Assembly: GCF_003350475.1 (NCBI RefSeq)
Contig: NZ_QQAV01000001.1
Location: forward strand, 798,836-862,835
DNA length: 64,000 nucleotides
Source of the DNA: Pseudacidovorax intermedius
GTDB lineage: Bacteria > Pseudomonadota > Gammaproteobacteria > Burkholderiales > Burkholderiaceae_C
Direction of reading: 5' to 3'
How positions within the stretch are numbered: the stretch's first letter is position 1; every line of letters begins with the position of its first letter. The position numbers and the translations under genes are program-made. This document shows positions 42,738 to 52,019 of this stretch, one piece after another. The notes under the pieces are model-generated. The model saw only the letters and a list, made by a program, of their open reading frames with translations. It searched no databases and was not told the origin of the DNA.

Positions 42738-43427
42738 TCAGGCGCCGGGCACCCGGGCGCGCAGCCCGGCCAGATCGACCACCGTGATGCCGCCGTATTC
42801 GAGCTCCACCAGCCCGTCGGCCGCAAGCCGCTTGAGCGCCGCATTGCAGCGCTGACGGGATACGCCGGACAGGTGCGCGATCTCCTCCTGCGTGACCTGC
42901 AGGTGCGGATCGCTGCCCGGATGCAGCCACGGATGGAACAGCCCCACCAGCGCACGCGCCACGTTGCTGTCGGTGTCCAGCAGGTGGTGGGCGGCGAAGT
43001 TGCCCAGGAACCAGTGCATGCGCTCGTTGATCTGGCGCAGCAGGTAGTCGGCGAAGCCGGGCTCGTGGCTGCGCAACCAGTCGAAGACCTCGGCCGGCAT
43101 CAGCGCCACCCGACTGTCCCGCAGCGCGATCACGTCGGCCGTGCGGGCCGCGCCCCGGAGCACCGTGCCTTCGCCGAACCAGCTGCCCACCGACAGACCG
43201 CCGAGCGTGACCGAGCGGCCGTCGGCACTGCCCACCGACCACTTCAGCAGGCCCTCGATGGCGCCATACCAGTGCAGCGGCGCATCGCCCATGCGGCACA
43301 GCGCGGTGCCTGCAGGCACCTCGGCCTCACGCATCCGCTCTCGCACATGCAACCGCGTCGCCCCGGGCAACGCCGGGTACCAGGCGCTGTGGGCCAGCAG
43401 GTCGTCGAGGCTTCTGCGCGCGGGCAT
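42738..43427 (-). CDS. Crp/Fnr-family transcriptional regulator
   Basis: A 229-residue regulator with an N-terminal cyclic-nucleotide-binding-like domain (LGGLSVGSWFGEGTVLRG) and a C-terminal winged helix-turn-helix (TQEEIAHLSGVSRQRCNAAL). It has no Fnr-type Cys cluster. The gene diverges from the BKACE operon, its likely target. The ATG at 43427 has no ribosome binding site at normal distance. AGGAGA (43448-43453) is ideally placed for an in-frame ATC codon at 43440-43442, which could be a rare start adding five residues. Confidence 0.87.
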   Translation of the reverse strand: MPARRSLDDLLAHSAWYPALPGATRLHVRERMREAEVPAGTALCRMGDAPLHWYGAIEGLLKWSVGSADGRSVTLGGLSVGSWFGEGTVLRGAARTADVIALRDSRVALMPAEVFDWLRSHEPGFADYLLRQINERMHWFLGNFAAHHLLDTDSNVARALVGLFHPWLHPGSDPHLQVTQEEIAHLSGVSRQRCNAALKRLAADGLVELEYGGITVVDLAGLRARVPGA

Positions 43428-43587
43428 GGGACGGTGGCGGATGGTGGTCTCCTGGAATCGATGGCGCGTGTCGTGATGGGACGCGGGACGGTACTAACCC
43501 CCAGGGCAAATGTCATCGCAACGACTGAGTGCGCGGGGCCCGAAAAAAATAATAGCCGCGCCTACCACGAACACATCAGGAGACACG

Positions 43588-44529
43588 ATGAGCAAGCGCA
43601 AGGTCATCGTCACCATCGCCCCGACCGGCGGCATGGCCCACAAGTCGCAGAACCCGCATCTGCCGACGCAACCCGACGAGATCGCCGCCGACGTGCTGCG
43701 CTGCTGGAACGCCGGTGCCAGCGTGGTCGCCATCCATGCACGGCGGCCCGACGACGGCGCCACCTGCAACCCCGCCATCTACCGCGACATCAACCGGCGC
43801 ATCCGCGACGCGGGCTGCGACATCGTGCTGAACAACTCCACCGGCGGCGGTGTGCATGGCGACATGGTCCGGCCGTTGCCCGGCGACCGCTGGGAGATCG
43901 CCTGGGAGGAGCGCATCAAGGGCATGGACGCCGGCGCCGAGATGTGCACGCTGGACGCCACCACGCTCAACCTCAGCTTCGGCGGCCGCGAGATCCTGAT
44001 GGACACGCCGCTGTCCAAGGGGCGCGAGCTGGCCGCCGGCATGAAGGCGCGCGGCATCAAGCCGGAGTGGGAAGTCTTCGCGCACACGCACATCCTGCAG
44101 GACGTGACCACGCTGATCGAGGAAGGCCATGACGAGGCGCCGCACTTCATCAACCTGGTGATGAACGTGCACCGCAACTTCCAGAACGCGATGCCCTTCT
44201 CGCCGCGCTACCTGCAGCAGATGGTGGACGTGCTGCCGCGCAACAGCCTGTTCTGCGTGAGCGGCATCGGTCCTTCGCAGCTGGAGGCCAACGTGGCCGC
44301 GCTGCTGCTCGGCGGCCACGCCCGCGTGGGGCTGGAAGACAACCTGTACTACCGCCAGGGCGAGCTGGCCACCAACGTGCAGCTCACCGAGCGCATCGTG
44401 CGGCTGATCCGCGAGCTGGACATGGAACCGGCCACGCCCGACGAGGCGCGCGAGCTCATGGGCCTGCCGCGCACTGGCACGCCCCGGCCCGAGTTCGCGC
44501 CGGCGGCGCTGGCCGACGCAGCCGCCTGA
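43588..44529 (+). CDS. BKACE family protein (3-keto-5-aminohexanoate cleavage type)
   Basis: A 313-residue TIM-barrel protein of the beta-keto acid cleavage enzyme family. These enzymes convert a beta-keto acid and acetyl-CoA to acetoacetate and a new CoA ester. IAPTGGMAHKSQNPHLP, NNSTGGG and GLEDNLYY are family segments. The zinc motif, HxH in the characterised Kce enzyme as I recall, reads AIHARRPDDG here: the second His (His50) is kept and the first is Ala48. The substrate is unknown; dehydrocarnitine-like acids are candidates given the dehydrogenase downstream. AGGAGAC precedes ATG 43588, and the longer frame is not used. Confidence 0.88.
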   Translation: MSKRKVIVTIAPTGGMAHKSQNPHLPTQPDEIAADVLRCWNAGASVVAIHARRPDDGATCNPAIYRDINRRIRDAGCDIVLNNSTGGGVHGDMVRPLPGDRWEIAWEERIKGMDAGAEMCTLDATTLNLSFGGREILMDTPLSKGRELAAGMKARGIKPEWEVFAHTHILQDVTTLIEEGHDEAPHFINLVMNVHRNFQNAMPFSPRYLQQMVDVLPRNSLFCVSGIGPSQLEANVAALLLGGHARVGLEDNLYYRQGELATNVQLTERIVRLIRELDMEPATPDEARELMGLPRTGTPRPEFAPAALADAAA

Positions 44530-44554
44530 TTCCGACCACCACGAGGAGACCCCG

Positions 44555-45763
44555 ATGACCTTCACCCGCGCCCTGCTGGCCGCGGCGGCCGCGCTCGCCT
44601 GCGCGACCGGCGCCTCGGCCCAGATCTCGGACGACACCGTCCGCATCGGCTTCATCAGCGACATGTCCGGCGTCTACCGCGACTACGACGGCCCGGCCGG
44701 CGCCGAGGCCATCCGCATGGCCATCGCCGACATGGGCGGCAGCGTCGCGGGCAAGAAGATCGAACTGCTCACGGCCGACCACCAGAACAAGCCCGACATC
44801 GCCGCCGCCAAGGCCCGCGAGTGGTTCGACGTGGACAAGGTGGACATGCTGATCGGTGGCGTCAACTCCGGCGCCGCCATCGCCATGGCCGGCGTGGCGC
44901 GCGACAAGAAGAAGCCCTACTTCGTCGTCGGCTCCGGCGCCTCCAGCCTGACCAACGAGCACTGCTCGCCCTTCACCGTCATGTATGCCTACGACACCGT
45001 GGCCATGGCCCGCGGCACGGCCAGCGCCGTGGTCAAGGGCGGCGGCAAGCGCTGGTTCTTCGTGACGGCCGACTATGCCTTCGGCAATGCGCTGCAGACC
45101 GATGCGAGCAAGGTGGTGGAAGCCGGCGGCGGCACGGTGGCCGGCGCGGTCAAGCATCCGCTGGGCGCGAGCGACTTCTCCTCGTACATGCTGCAGGCCA
45201 CCAGCGCCAAACCCGACGTGCTGGCCCTGGCCAACGCGGGCGGCGACACGGTCAACGCCATCAAGTCCGCGGCCGAGTTCGGCCTGGCGCAGAAGATGAA
45301 GCTGGCCGGCATGATCATCACCATCCAGGACGTGCATGCGCTGGGACTGAAGACGGCGCAGGGCATGTTCCTGACCGACAGCTGGTACTGGAACCAGAGC
45401 CCCGAATCGCGGGCCTGGGCGCGGCGCTTCTTCGACAAGCACAAGCGCATGCCCACCTCCTTCCATGCCGGCGACTATTCCGCCGCGCTGCAGTACTTCA
45501 AGGCCGTGCAGGCGGCCGGCAGCGACGACGGCGAGAAGGTGATGGCCCAACTGAAGAAGACCAAGTTCGACGACATGTTCGTGCAGGGCGGCTGGCTGCG
45601 CGACGACGGCCTGATGGTGCACGACATGCACCTGATGCAGGTGAAGACGCCCGCGGAGTCGAAGGAGCCCTGGGACTACTACAAGGTGGTCGAGGCCATC
45701 CGCGGCGAGGCCGCCTGGACCACGCGCGCCGAAAGCCGCTGCGCGCGCTGGAAGGCGTCATGA
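44555..45763 (+). CDS. Branched-chain-type ABC substrate-binding protein (orphan)
   Basis: A 402-residue periplasmic binding protein with a signal peptide ending ATGASAQ. GFISDMSGVYRDYDGPAG and GGVNSGAAIAMAGVARDKKK are typical of LivJ-like proteins for aromatic or small organic acids. No permease or ATPase genes accompany it. It may use the importer encoded at 39340-42719 or one elsewhere. An AGGAGAC site lies before the ATG. The stop overlaps the dehydrogenase gene, so transport and catabolism are coupled in one operon. Confidence 0.87.
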   Translation: MTFTRALLAAAAALACATGASAQISDDTVRIGFISDMSGVYRDYDGPAGAEAIRMAIADMGGSVAGKKIELLTADHQNKPDIAAAKAREWFDVDKVDMLIGGVNSGAAIAMAGVARDKKKPYFVVGSGASSLTNEHCSPFTVMYAYDTVAMARGTASAVVKGGGKRWFFVTADYAFGNALQTDASKVVEAGGGTVAGAVKHPLGASDFSSYMLQATSAKPDVLALANAGGDTVNAIKSAAEFGLAQKMKLAGMIITIQDVHALGLKTAQGMFLTDSWYWNQSPESRAWARRFFDKHKRMPTSFHAGDYSAALQYFKAVQAAGSDDGEKVMAQLKKTKFDDMFVQGGWLRDDGLMVHDMHLMQVKTPAESKEPWDYYKVVEAIRGEAAWTTRAESRCARWKAS

Positions 45764-46707
45764 GCGGGCACCCGGACATCCGCCGCGTCGGCATCGTCGG
45801 CACCGGCGTGATCGGCGCCAGCTGGGCCGCCTTCTTCCTGGCGCGCGGGCTGGACGTGTCGGCCACCGATCCCGCGCCCGGGGCCGAGGACCGGCTGCGC
45901 GCCGCGGTCGATCGCCATTGGCCCACGCTGCAGCGCATGGGCTTGGCCGAGGGCGCATCGCCAGCCCGGCTGCGCTTCAACGCCTCGCTGGAGCACGCGC
46001 TGGAAGGTTGCGACTTCGTGCAGGAGAGCGGCCCCGAGCGCGCCGACTTCAAGGCCGAGCTCTATGCCCGCATGGACGCCGCCACGCCACCGCAGGTGCT
46101 GCTGGCCAGCAGCAGCTCGGGCCTGCCGGTCAGCGGCATGCAGGTGCGCTGCGAGGCGCCCCAGCGCGTGGTGCTGGGCCATCCCTTCAACCCGCCGCAC
46201 CTGATCCCGCTGGTGGAGGTTGGCGGCGGCGAGGCGACGGCGCCCGAGGCCATCGAAGGGGCCATGGCCTTCTATGCGGCGCTGGGCAAGCGGCCCATCC
46301 ACGTGCGGCGCGAGGTGCTGGGCCACATCGCCAACCGGCTGCAGGCGGCGCTGTGGCGCGAGGCCTTCCACCTCGTCGACCAGGGCGTGGCCAGCGTGGC
46401 CGACATCGACACCGCCATCGCGCACGGCCCCGGCCTGCGCTGGGCGGTGATGGGCCCCTTCATGAACCTGCACCTGTCGGGCGGCGAAGGCGGCATGGCG
46501 CATCTGCTGGAACACCTGGGCGGGCCCATCGAGAGCTGGTGGCGCGACCTGGGCCAGCCCGCCATGACGCCCGCGCTGAAGGCACGCGTGGTGCAGGGCG
46601 TGGCCGAGGCCCGCGGCGAGCGCCGCGAGGACGCGCTGGCCCGCAGCCGCGACGACCTGCTGATCGACCTGATGCGCGCCAAGGCCGGGGACGGCACCCT
46701 GCCCTGA
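45760..46707 (+). CDS. 3-hydroxyacyl-CoA dehydrogenase family protein, carnitine-dehydrogenase-like
   Basis: A 315-residue NAD-dependent dehydrogenase. VGIVGTGVIGASWAAFFLARG is the nucleotide-binding fold in which GxGxxG is intact, and LGHPFNPPHLIPLVEV is the active-site segment with the catalytic His. The C-terminal GPFMNLHLSGGEGGMAHL resembles L-carnitine dehydrogenases more than fatty-acid beta-oxidation enzymes. It would oxidise a beta-hydroxy acid to the beta-keto acid that the BKACE enzyme cleaves. It begins at an ATGA overlap with the binding-protein gene. Confidence 0.85.
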   Translation: MSGHPDIRRVGIVGTGVIGASWAAFFLARGLDVSATDPAPGAEDRLRAAVDRHWPTLQRMGLAEGASPARLRFNASLEHALEGCDFVQESGPERADFKAELYARMDAATPPQVLLASSSSGLPVSGMQVRCEAPQRVVLGHPFNPPHLIPLVEVGGGEATAPEAIEGAMAFYAALGKRPIHVRREVLGHIANRLQAALWREAFHLVDQGVASVADIDTAIAHGPGLRWAVMGPFMNLHLSGGEGGMAHLLEHLGGPIESWWRDLGQPAMTPALKARVVQGVAEARGERREDALARSRDDLLIDLMRAKAGDGTLP

Positions 46708-46734
46708 CTGCGTCCGCCCTTTAGAGAGACATCC

Positions 46735-48540
46735 ATGCCCCCCATCGACTTCCTGGACGACCCCGCACAGGTCGCACCGCCGCGCGCCGTGCGCATCGAC
46801 TTCGACGACGGCAGCTTCTCGCTGCGCTCGCCCATCGCCCTGCAGCCCTATGCGCGCTGCGTGGGCGAGTGGCTGGAACAGTGGGCCGAGCGCACGCCCG
46901 ATGCCCTGGCGCTGGCCGAGCGCACGCCGGATGGCGCCGACTGGCGGCGCGTCAGCTACGCGCAGCTGCGCGCGCAGGTCGGCCGCCTGGCCCAGGCGCT
47001 GCTCGATCTGCGGCTGCCCGAGGGTGCGCCCGTGGTGATCCTGTCGGACAACAGCATCGACCATGCGGTGATGATGCTGGCGGCCATGCACATCGGCCGG
47101 CCCAGCTGCTCGCTGTCCAGCGCCTATTCGCGGCTCACGCAAGACCACACGCGCCTGGCCGGCATGCTGCGGCTGCTCGGGCCCGGGCTCATCTATGCGG
47201 CCGATGCGCAGGTCTACGGCCCCGCCATCGCCGCCTGCGACCTCGACGTGCCCTGCGTGTTCAGCGCCCATGCCGGTGCGTGGCCCGGCGGCCTGGCCTT
47301 CGACACCCTGTGCGCCACACCTGAGACGCCCGCGGTGCGCGACGCCTTCGAGGCCATCGGCCCCGAGACGCATGCCAAGTACCTGATGACCTCGGGCTCC
47401 ACCGGCCATCCCAAGGCGGTGATCAACACCCACCGCATGCTGTGCGCCAACCAGCAGATGATGGCCCAGACCTGGCCCTTCCTGACGCAGGAGCCGCCGG
47501 TGCTGGTGGACTGGCTGCCCTGGAGCCACACCTTCGGCGGCAACCACAACCTCAACATGGTGCTGGCCCATGGCGGCGCGCTCTACATCGACGAAGGGCG
47601 ACCCGCGCCGGGCCTGGTCGAGAAGACGGCACGCAACCTGCGCGAGGTACGGCCCACGCTGTGGTTCAACGTGCCGCGCGGCTTCGACATGCTGCTGCCG
47701 CTGATGGAGGCCGACGCGGCGCTGGCCGCGGACATCCTCTCGCGGCTGCGGCTGGCCTTCTACGCGGCGGCGGCGCTGTCGCCCGCCACCTGGCAGCGGC
47801 TGCATGCGTTGGCCGAGCGCGTGCGGCCGGGCCAGCCGCTGTGGCTCACCACCTCCTGGGGCTGCACCGAGACCTCGCCGGCCATCACCTCGGCCCACTG
47901 GACGCTCGATGGCGCGGGTTGCATCGGCAATCCGCTGCCCGGCATGGAGGTGCGCTTCGTGCCCAACGGCGGCAAGCTGGAGATGCGCATCCGCGGCGTG
48001 ACGGTGACGCCCGGCTATCGCCACCAGCCGCGCGAGACGGCGGCCGCCTTCGACGCCGAGGGCTACTACCGCATCGGCGATGCCGGCTACCTGGTGGATG
48101 CGGCGCGGCCCGAGCGCGGCATCGTCTTCGACGGCCGCGTGGCCGAGGACTTCAAGCTCGGCAGCGGCACCTGGGTGTCGGTGGGCCCGCTGCGCATCGA
48201 GCTGGTGTCGCAGCTCGCGCCCTGGGTGCAGGACCTGGTGCTCACCGGCCACGACCGCGAGGCCGTGGGCCTGCTGGTCTTTCCCAGTCCACAGGGCGCC
48301 GCCGAACCGGCGAAGCTGCGCGAGGCCTTGCAGGCCGCGATGCGCCAGCGCATGGCCTCCGGGCTGGGCTCGGCCCGCTGCCCCACCCGCGCACTGGTGC
48401 TGGGCACGCCCCCCGATGCCGACCACGGCGAGATCACCGACAAGGGCTACCTCAACCAACGCGCCGTGCTCACGCGGCGCGCCGATGCCGTGGCGCGGCT
48501 GCATGCGGCGGTGGCGGATGCCGAGGTGATCGCCGCTTGA
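46735..48540 (+). CDS. fcs: Feruloyl-CoA-synthase-like acyl-CoA ligase
   Basis: A 601-residue AMP-forming ligase. YLMTSGSTGHPKAVINTH is the P-loop motif, and VAEDFKLGSGTWVSVGPLR near the C-terminus is the hallmark of feruloyl-CoA synthases. No enoyl-CoA hydratase/lyase (ech) or vanillin dehydrogenase gene is present, so conversion of ferulate to vanillin is not supported by context. It may activate a different aryl or acyl acid in the BKACE pathway. AGAGAGAC lies before the ATG, 27 bases after the dehydrogenase gene. Confidence 0.83.
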   Translation: MPPIDFLDDPAQVAPPRAVRIDFDDGSFSLRSPIALQPYARCVGEWLEQWAERTPDALALAERTPDGADWRRVSYAQLRAQVGRLAQALLDLRLPEGAPVVILSDNSIDHAVMMLAAMHIGRPSCSLSSAYSRLTQDHTRLAGMLRLLGPGLIYAADAQVYGPAIAACDLDVPCVFSAHAGAWPGGLAFDTLCATPETPAVRDAFEAIGPETHAKYLMTSGSTGHPKAVINTHRMLCANQQMMAQTWPFLTQEPPVLVDWLPWSHTFGGNHNLNMVLAHGGALYIDEGRPAPGLVEKTARNLREVRPTLWFNVPRGFDMLLPLMEADAALAADILSRLRLAFYAAAALSPATWQRLHALAERVRPGQPLWLTTSWGCTETSPAITSAHWTLDGAGCIGNPLPGMEVRFVPNGGKLEMRIRGVTVTPGYRHQPRETAAAFDAEGYYRIGDAGYLVDAARPERGIVFDGRVAEDFKLGSGTWVSVGPLRIELVSQLAPWVQDLVLTGHDREAVGLLVFPSPQGAAEPAKLREALQAAMRQRMASGLGSARCPTRALVLGTPPDADHGEITDKGYLNQRAVLTRRADAVARLHAAVADAEVIAA

Positions 48541-48586
48541 ATCGAGCGATGCCGACGCGAGGGTCCGGCTGCCACCGCGCGTGCGA

Positions 48587-50908
48587 TCAGCCGGTCGGGC
48601 CGCCGGGTGGGCGCCTGCCATGCGGTGCAGGCACGTCGAAGTGGTGCAGCACGTTGCGCAGCAGCCGGTCGAAGGCCGGGTCGTGCCCCACGACCCAGGC
48701 CGCGCCGACCGCGCCCGCATGGAAGACCCGCCCGCCCTGGGGCCGCTGCCAGTCGATCATCTCGGCCGACAGGCCGCCGTCCAGCGCCTCGGTGGGTCGC
48801 GAGAACCAGTCCAGGTAGGCGTCCAGGGCGCCCGGCACGCGGCGGCGGCCCTGCGCGATCACCTGCAGGCCCGCGGGCGGCTCGGGCAGGACCTCGCCCG
48901 CCGGAGGCGCAGTGCCCGTCATCCGCCGCAGGCTGGCCACCGTCAGGTCCCATTCGTGGCCGATGGCGCGCGGCAGGCCGCCACCGGGCGCATGGCCGAA
49001 GGTGTCGCCCTCGGCCAGGCCGACGGGCAGCGGATTTGCGAAGAAGGGATGCTGCGCGGCCGTCACGTGGTACACGCCGAAGTCGCCGGCATCGGCAAAG
49101 CCCCAGCCCGCGGTCTCCAGCCCGATGATGCTCGCGGCCGAACGGCCCACGCCGCGCAGCTGGCCGCCGCGCATCCAGTCCTGGCTGTGGAATTCCTCGC
49201 CGAAGGGACCCGCGGGCGGGCGCAGCGCGGCCTGGGCCGGATCGGCGCCGCGCTCCTCGTTCTTGCGCTGCTCCATCACCGCCATGTCCTCGTCGAAGCT
49301 CACGCGCAGGTACATGGTGTTGCCCGACAGCACGAGCGCGCTGCCGCCGCGCCGCAGCAGGGCGTCGAAGGCGTCGACCACGGGCGTGGACCAGTACTCG
49401 CTGTGGCCATTGACCACCACGGTTCGGTAGCGCGCCAGCAGCGCCGGGTCGCGATGCACGTCCAGATCGGCCAGCAGGTCGAAGTCGTAGCCTTCCTTCT
49501 CCAGCCAGACATGCAGGCGGCGCTCCAGCCGCGTCCATTGGGCGAAGCCGCTGCCGGCCGGGTCGTAGAGCGCCGCCGGGCTGGCGTTGGGCCAGGGCAT
49601 GCGCAGGCCGGTGAAGTAGCTGGGCTGGCCTGCGCGGTGGAAGGTGTAGCTGCAGTAGGCCGGCGCATCGGGATGGCTGTTGGGCAGGCCGGTGGATCGG
49701 CGCGGCCAGACCGGGTCGTCCACGGTGTTGCGTGCGAAGGGCGTCGCGGCATAGGCCAGCCAGCTGCTCATGGCGCACAGCACCAGCAGCGGCGCCGGCG
49801 CGGCACCGGCCGGACGCCTGACCAGGAAGGTGATGTCGTACACCGCCTCGCGCCCGTCCAGCTCGACGCCCAGCCGCGCCACATGCAGGCCGGGCTGCGC
49901 GTTCACCGGCAGCGTCACGCGATGGGTGATGGCCCATCGGCAGTCGTAGAGGTCGTCGGCCGCCAGCCGCAGGCCGTGGCACTGCCCGGCAGTGGCGAAG
50001 GGGTCGCCGTCACGGACAGCCACGGCCTCGTCGAAGCCGGGGCCGCGGATCATCCAGGTGCCGTGGTTGACGATGCGGCCGTTGCGCTGATGGCCGCTGG
50101 CATCGGCGACCACCTCGCCCCGTCCCTCGCGCAGCGGCCAGCAGGCGCGCAGGGCGGGATGGGCGGGCAGATGCCGGCCGCGATCGGTCACGCGCTGCGC
50201 CAGCGCCTCGGCCGGCAGCGCGCATTCGTGGATGGCCGGCAGGGCGAGGTCGACATCGGCAAAGGCCTGCGCCACGCCCCCGTCGCCGCAAGCGCCCAGC
50301 CGCAACGGCGCGGCGCCGGGACGAAGGAGGCCGGTCCAGGTCTGGCGGCCGACGCAGACGCCGTCGATCCACAGCGCCGACGTGCGGCCGTCCCAGGTCG
50401 CGGCCACATGCTGCCAGACGCGGGCCTTCAGCCGGCCGGCGGTCCAGCGATGGGTGGGGACAGCGCCGGCCGACGGCGCTCCGGCATCGGCCAGGCACAG
50501 GCCCAGCGCACCGTCCGATGCGATGAAGAGGCCGAAGCCGCCCTGTGCCGGGTCATCGCACTGCGTGATCAGTGCCTGGCGCGGACCGTCCACCCGCCAG
50601 GGCATCACCCAGCACTCCAGGCTGAGGCCCGGCAGGGCAATGCCGGCCGGCAGCCCACGTGGCACATGCACATAGGAGCCGGGATGAATCGGCTGGATGT
50701 GCGGCTGCACCCTGCCCAGGTCGGCCACCAGGCGGTCGCTGGCGCGGTCCTCGGGATCGTCGCCCAGGCGGTAGATGCCCAGCCGGCAGGGCCGGTCCAC
50801 GCTCAGGTGCAGGTCGATGGCCTCGCCGGCATGCACGGTCTTGGCGCCCGTGTAGCCATGGACACCCGGCAGCGCCAGCGCACGGTGGGGCGGGATCGCC
50901 GCCGTCAT
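48587..50908 (-). CDS. N,N-dimethylformamidase-like large-subunit protein with LamG-like insertion
   Basis: A 773-residue protein. The C-terminal two thirds match the beta subunit of N,N-dimethylformamidase, with CAMSSWLAYAATPFARN, YCSYTFHRAGQPSYFTGLRM, VVNGHSEYWS and LVLSGNTMYLRVSFDED. In the known enzyme an iron is held by two Tyr and one Glu; Tyr residues and the Glu of NGHSEYWS are good candidates here. Residues of about 90-260 form a concanavalin-like (LamG) domain with VWQHVAATWDGRTSALWIDG. No small alpha-subunit gene is adjacent. The substrate is probably an amide or polar compound, not proven. ATG 50908 overlaps the stop of the upstream gene. Confidence 0.82.
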   Translation of the reverse strand: MTAAIPPHRALALPGVHGYTGAKTVHAGEAIDLHLSVDRPCRLGIYRLGDDPEDRASDRLVADLGRVQPHIQPIHPGSYVHVPRGLPAGIALPGLSLECWVMPWRVDGPRQALITQCDDPAQGGFGLFIASDGALGLCLADAGAPSAGAVPTHRWTAGRLKARVWQHVAATWDGRTSALWIDGVCVGRQTWTGLLRPGAAPLRLGACGDGGVAQAFADVDLALPAIHECALPAEALAQRVTDRGRHLPAHPALRACWPLREGRGEVVADASGHQRNGRIVNHGTWMIRGPGFDEAVAVRDGDPFATAGQCHGLRLAADDLYDCRWAITHRVTLPVNAQPGLHVARLGVELDGREAVYDITFLVRRPAGAAPAPLLVLCAMSSWLAYAATPFARNTVDDPVWPRRSTGLPNSHPDAPAYCSYTFHRAGQPSYFTGLRMPWPNASPAALYDPAGSGFAQWTRLERRLHVWLEKEGYDFDLLADLDVHRDPALLARYRTVVVNGHSEYWSTPVVDAFDALLRRGGSALVLSGNTMYLRVSFDEDMAVMEQRKNEERGADPAQAALRPPAGPFGEEFHSQDWMRGGQLRGVGRSAASIIGLETAGWGFADAGDFGVYHVTAAQHPFFANPLPVGLAEGDTFGHAPGGGLPRAIGHEWDLTVASLRRMTGTAPPAGEVLPEPPAGLQVIAQGRRRVPGALDAYLDWFSRPTEALDGGLSAEMIDWQRPQGGRVFHAGAVGAAWVVGHDPAFDRLLRNVLHHFDVPAPHGRRPPGGPTG

Positions 50909-51882
50909 TCGGTGGAGAAGCCGGAGGCCTTGATGACCGGTCCCCAGCGCTGCAGGTCTTCGGCGATCAGCCGCGTCAGGGCCTCGGGCGTGCTCGGGTT
51001 GGCGTCGCTGCTGAGCTTGGCCAGCCGCTCCTTCACGTCCGGCTGCGCCAGGGCCTTGCCGAGGGCGGCATGCAGCTGAGCGACCGTGGCGGCGGGGGTG
51101 GCGGCCGGCACGAACAGGCCGGTCCATTCGAGGTTGTCGAAATGCGGCTGGCCCAGCTCCTTGAGCGTGGGCACGTCCGGCAGCTGGGCCGCGCGCTGGG
51201 CGCCGTTGACCGCCAGGATCCTGATCTTGCCGGCCTGCTGGTACTGCACCAGATCGGCGATGGGCGTGATGCCGGCCGCCACCTGGTTGCCCAGCAGGTC
51301 CTGCACCAGCGGCGCGGCGCCGCGGTAGGGCACGGCGGTGAGCTTGACGCCGGCCTCGCTGCCCAGGCGGAAGCCGATGAACTGCGAGACGCTGCCCGGC
51401 GCCGGCACGCCGTAGCTGCCGCGCGAGGCGTCGGTGCGTGCCAGGGCCAGCCATTCGCGCACGTCCTTGGCCGGCAGGGCCGCGGGCACGGCCAGGCCTT
51501 CGTAGAAGGTGGCGATGCGACCGACGGCGGCGAAGTCCTTGACGGGGTCGTAGCGCACCGAGCGCGAGGTCAGCGGCAGCATCACCATCATGTGCATGTT
51601 GGCCAGCAGCACCGTCAGGCCATCGGGTGCGGTACCGCGCACATAGTCGGCGGCGATCTGGCCGCCGGCGCCCGTGCGGTTCTCGACCACCACGGTCACG
51701 CCGAGGTCGGCCGCCAGCTTGTCGGCCAGCGTGCGTGCCTGCACATCGGCCGAGCCGCCGGCCGGATAGCCGACGACAAGGCGCAGCGGGCCCTTGCCCG
51801 TGGGCACCTGCGCCGGTGCGGCGCAGGCGAAGGCCAGGCCGGCGCAGGCCAGGCCGAGGCGGAGGAAGGCAGGCAGTGTCAT
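50905..51882 (-). CDS. Bug-family (TctC-like) periplasmic solute-binding protein
   Basis: A 325-residue protein with a signal peptide ending CAAPAQ. LRLVVGYPAGGSADVQAR, VENRTGAGGQIAADYV and the middle segment GNQVAAGI are typical of the Bug receptors so abundant in Burkholderiales. These bind small carboxylates or amides and either serve a TctAB permease (none here) or act as sensors. Its stop overlaps the start of the dimethylformamidase-like gene (ATGA), so it probably binds that enzyme's substrate. Confidence 0.88.
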   Translation of the reverse strand: MTLPAFLRLGLACAGLAFACAAPAQVPTGKGPLRLVVGYPAGGSADVQARTLADKLAADLGVTVVVENRTGAGGQIAADYVRGTAPDGLTVLLANMHMMVMLPLTSRSVRYDPVKDFAAVGRIATFYEGLAVPAALPAKDVREWLALARTDASRGSYGVPAPGSVSQFIGFRLGSEAGVKLTAVPYRGAAPLVQDLLGNQVAAGITPIADLVQYQQAGKIRILAVNGAQRAAQLPDVPTLKELGQPHFDNLEWTGLFVPAATPAATVAQLHAALGKALAQPDVKERLAKLSSDANPSTPEALTRLIAEDLQRWGPVIKASGFSTE

Positions 51883-52019
51883 GGTGTCTTTCGCGGGTCG
51901 TGGAGGAAAAGGCGGGATCGGCCGGCCGGCGGTGCCGACAGCCGGGCCTGCAGGGGCGCCGTCCCTGCCAGGAGCGCGGGACGGCCGGCCGTGGGTTTTT
52001 CGATGAACGCCCTCTGGGC

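Noticed and set aside
46735-48540. Ferulate-to-vanillin pathway
   Set aside because: Only the ligase is present; hydratase-aldolase and vanillin dehydrogenase genes are absent, so the context does not support it.
45679-48720. 1013-codon minus-strand open frame opposite the dehydrogenase and ligase genes
   Set aside because: It covers two genes and their gap in antisense and is rich in Gly, Arg and His without motifs.
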